In this document: one piece after another, positions 4,708 through 5,159 of the stretch | How the letters are laid out: every line of letters starts with the position of its first letter | Position numbering within the stretch: position 1 is the stretch's first letter | Assembly: GCA_025350885.1 (NCBI GenBank) | Contig: JANXXA010000270.1 | Coordinates: 1 to 5,159, forward strand | Reading direction: 5' to 3' | DNA: 5,159 nt | From: Phenylobacterium sp. | GTDB lineage: Bacteria; Pseudomonadota; Alphaproteobacteria; Caulobacterales; Caulobacteraceae | The notes under the pieces: model-generated | Seen by the model: the letters and a program-made list of their open reading frames with translations, nothing else | Database searches by the model: none | What the model was told of the DNA's origin: nothing | Position numbers and translations under genes: made by a program

Positions 4708-5159
4708 AGCCCCGCCCCCAACCTCGACCAGATCACCTACTGGAACCAGGCGGCCGCGCCCGCCTGGGTCGAACTCAACGAGGATCTTGACCGCCAGATC
4801 GCCCCGCTCGGCGCGGCCACGCTCGCCGCCCTGGCGCCGCGCCCGGGCGAGCGGATTGTCGACATCGGCTGCGGCTGCGGCCAGAGCGCCCTGGCGCTGG
4901 CCGAGGCGGTCGGCCCGACGGGGCGCGTGGTCGGCGTGGATATCTCGGCGCCCATGCTGGGGGTCGCGCGGCGCCGCGCCGAGGCGGCGGCAGCCGGCAA
5001 TCTGACGTTCCTCGAGGCGGACGCCCAGGTCCATCCCTTCGAGCCTGGCGAGGCGGATGCGGCCTATTCAAGGTTCGGCGTCATGTTCTTCGACGACCCG
5101 GCCGCGGCCTTCGCCAACATCCGCAAGGCCCTGAAGCCCGGCGGGCGGATCGCCTTCCT
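4702..5159 (+). CDS. class I SAM-dependent methyltransferase (N-terminal part, runs off window)
   Basis: The first 152 codons are present and the frame is still open at the window edge. Motif I is VDIGCGCGQ at 53-61 and the SAM-binding acidic strand is VVGVDIS at 76-82. EADAQVHPF at 105-113, SRFGVMFFDDP at 123-133 and LKPGGRIAF at 144-152 complete a Rossmann methyltransferase of the UbiE/Methyltransf_25 type. The N-terminus (ITYWNQAAAPAWVE, 11-24) and SRFGVMFF are typical of a group of alphaproteobacterial methyltransferases of unknown substrate. The usual length is about 270-290 residues, so roughly half is missing. Start: this ATG gives the expected N-terminus, but no Shine-Dalgarno is seen and a palindrome covers the codon. 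The 38-base gap after the DUF6134-like gene suggests cotranscription. The substrate cannot be inferred. Confidence 0.88.
   Translation, partial: MQSPAPNLDQITYWNQAAAPAWVELNEDLDRQIAPLGAATLAALAPRPGERIVDIGCGCGQSALALAEAVGPTGRVVGVDISAPMLGVARRRAEAAAAGNLTFLEADAQVHPFEPGEADAAYSRFGVMFFDDPAAAFANIRKALKPGGRIAF

Overview
The window looks like chromosomal DNA of a high-GC alphaproteobacterium, most likely Caulobacteraceae or a relative. Three things point there: the codon use, a LexA box of the alphaproteobacterial direct-repeat type (GTTC-N7-GTTC), and a DUF6134-type exported protein. The exact genus is an inference.

Left part (1-2842). A 12-codon tail of a plus-strand gene may end at 39. It converges with a two-gene minus-strand operon. 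The first gene (2737 to 1514) encodes a radical SAM protein of the family regularly paired with uracil-DNA glycosylase-like proteins. The second (1514 to 51) encodes a DUF4130/UdgX fusion. The two overlap by one base (TGATG), which suggests translational coupling. Just upstream of the operon is a perfect GTTC-N7-GTTC LexA box inside a plausible promoter, so the pair is probably SOS-induced. The radical SAM protein has a helix-hairpin-helix-like segment and ends in QLDLF, which matches the beta-sliding-clamp binding consensus. Together these suggest a damage-inducible, replisome-tethered DNA modification or repair system. This is the most interesting content of the window.

Middle part (2843-3839). 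A divergent gene encodes a 224-residue AlbA_2 (Schlafen-type) protein. It appears to be a shortened relative of a much longer family, with the N-terminal domain joined in frame to the usual C-terminal tail. It is followed by about 320 bases without a convincing gene, holding a 24-bp direct repeat with copies 102 bp apart, a 15-bp palindrome touching a perfect TATAAT, and several GC-rich inverted repeats. GC content falls to about 37-48% in sampled 60-base lines here, against 67-80% in lines sampled from the flanks, so this segment may have been acquired.

Right part (3840-5159). A 49-residue basic, probably disordered small protein has an excellent ribosome binding site. It is followed by an exported DUF6134-like protein and the first 152 codons of a class I SAM-dependent methyltransferase that runs off the window. 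All three lie on the plus strand with short gaps and may be cotranscribed, but no clear promoter was identified for them.
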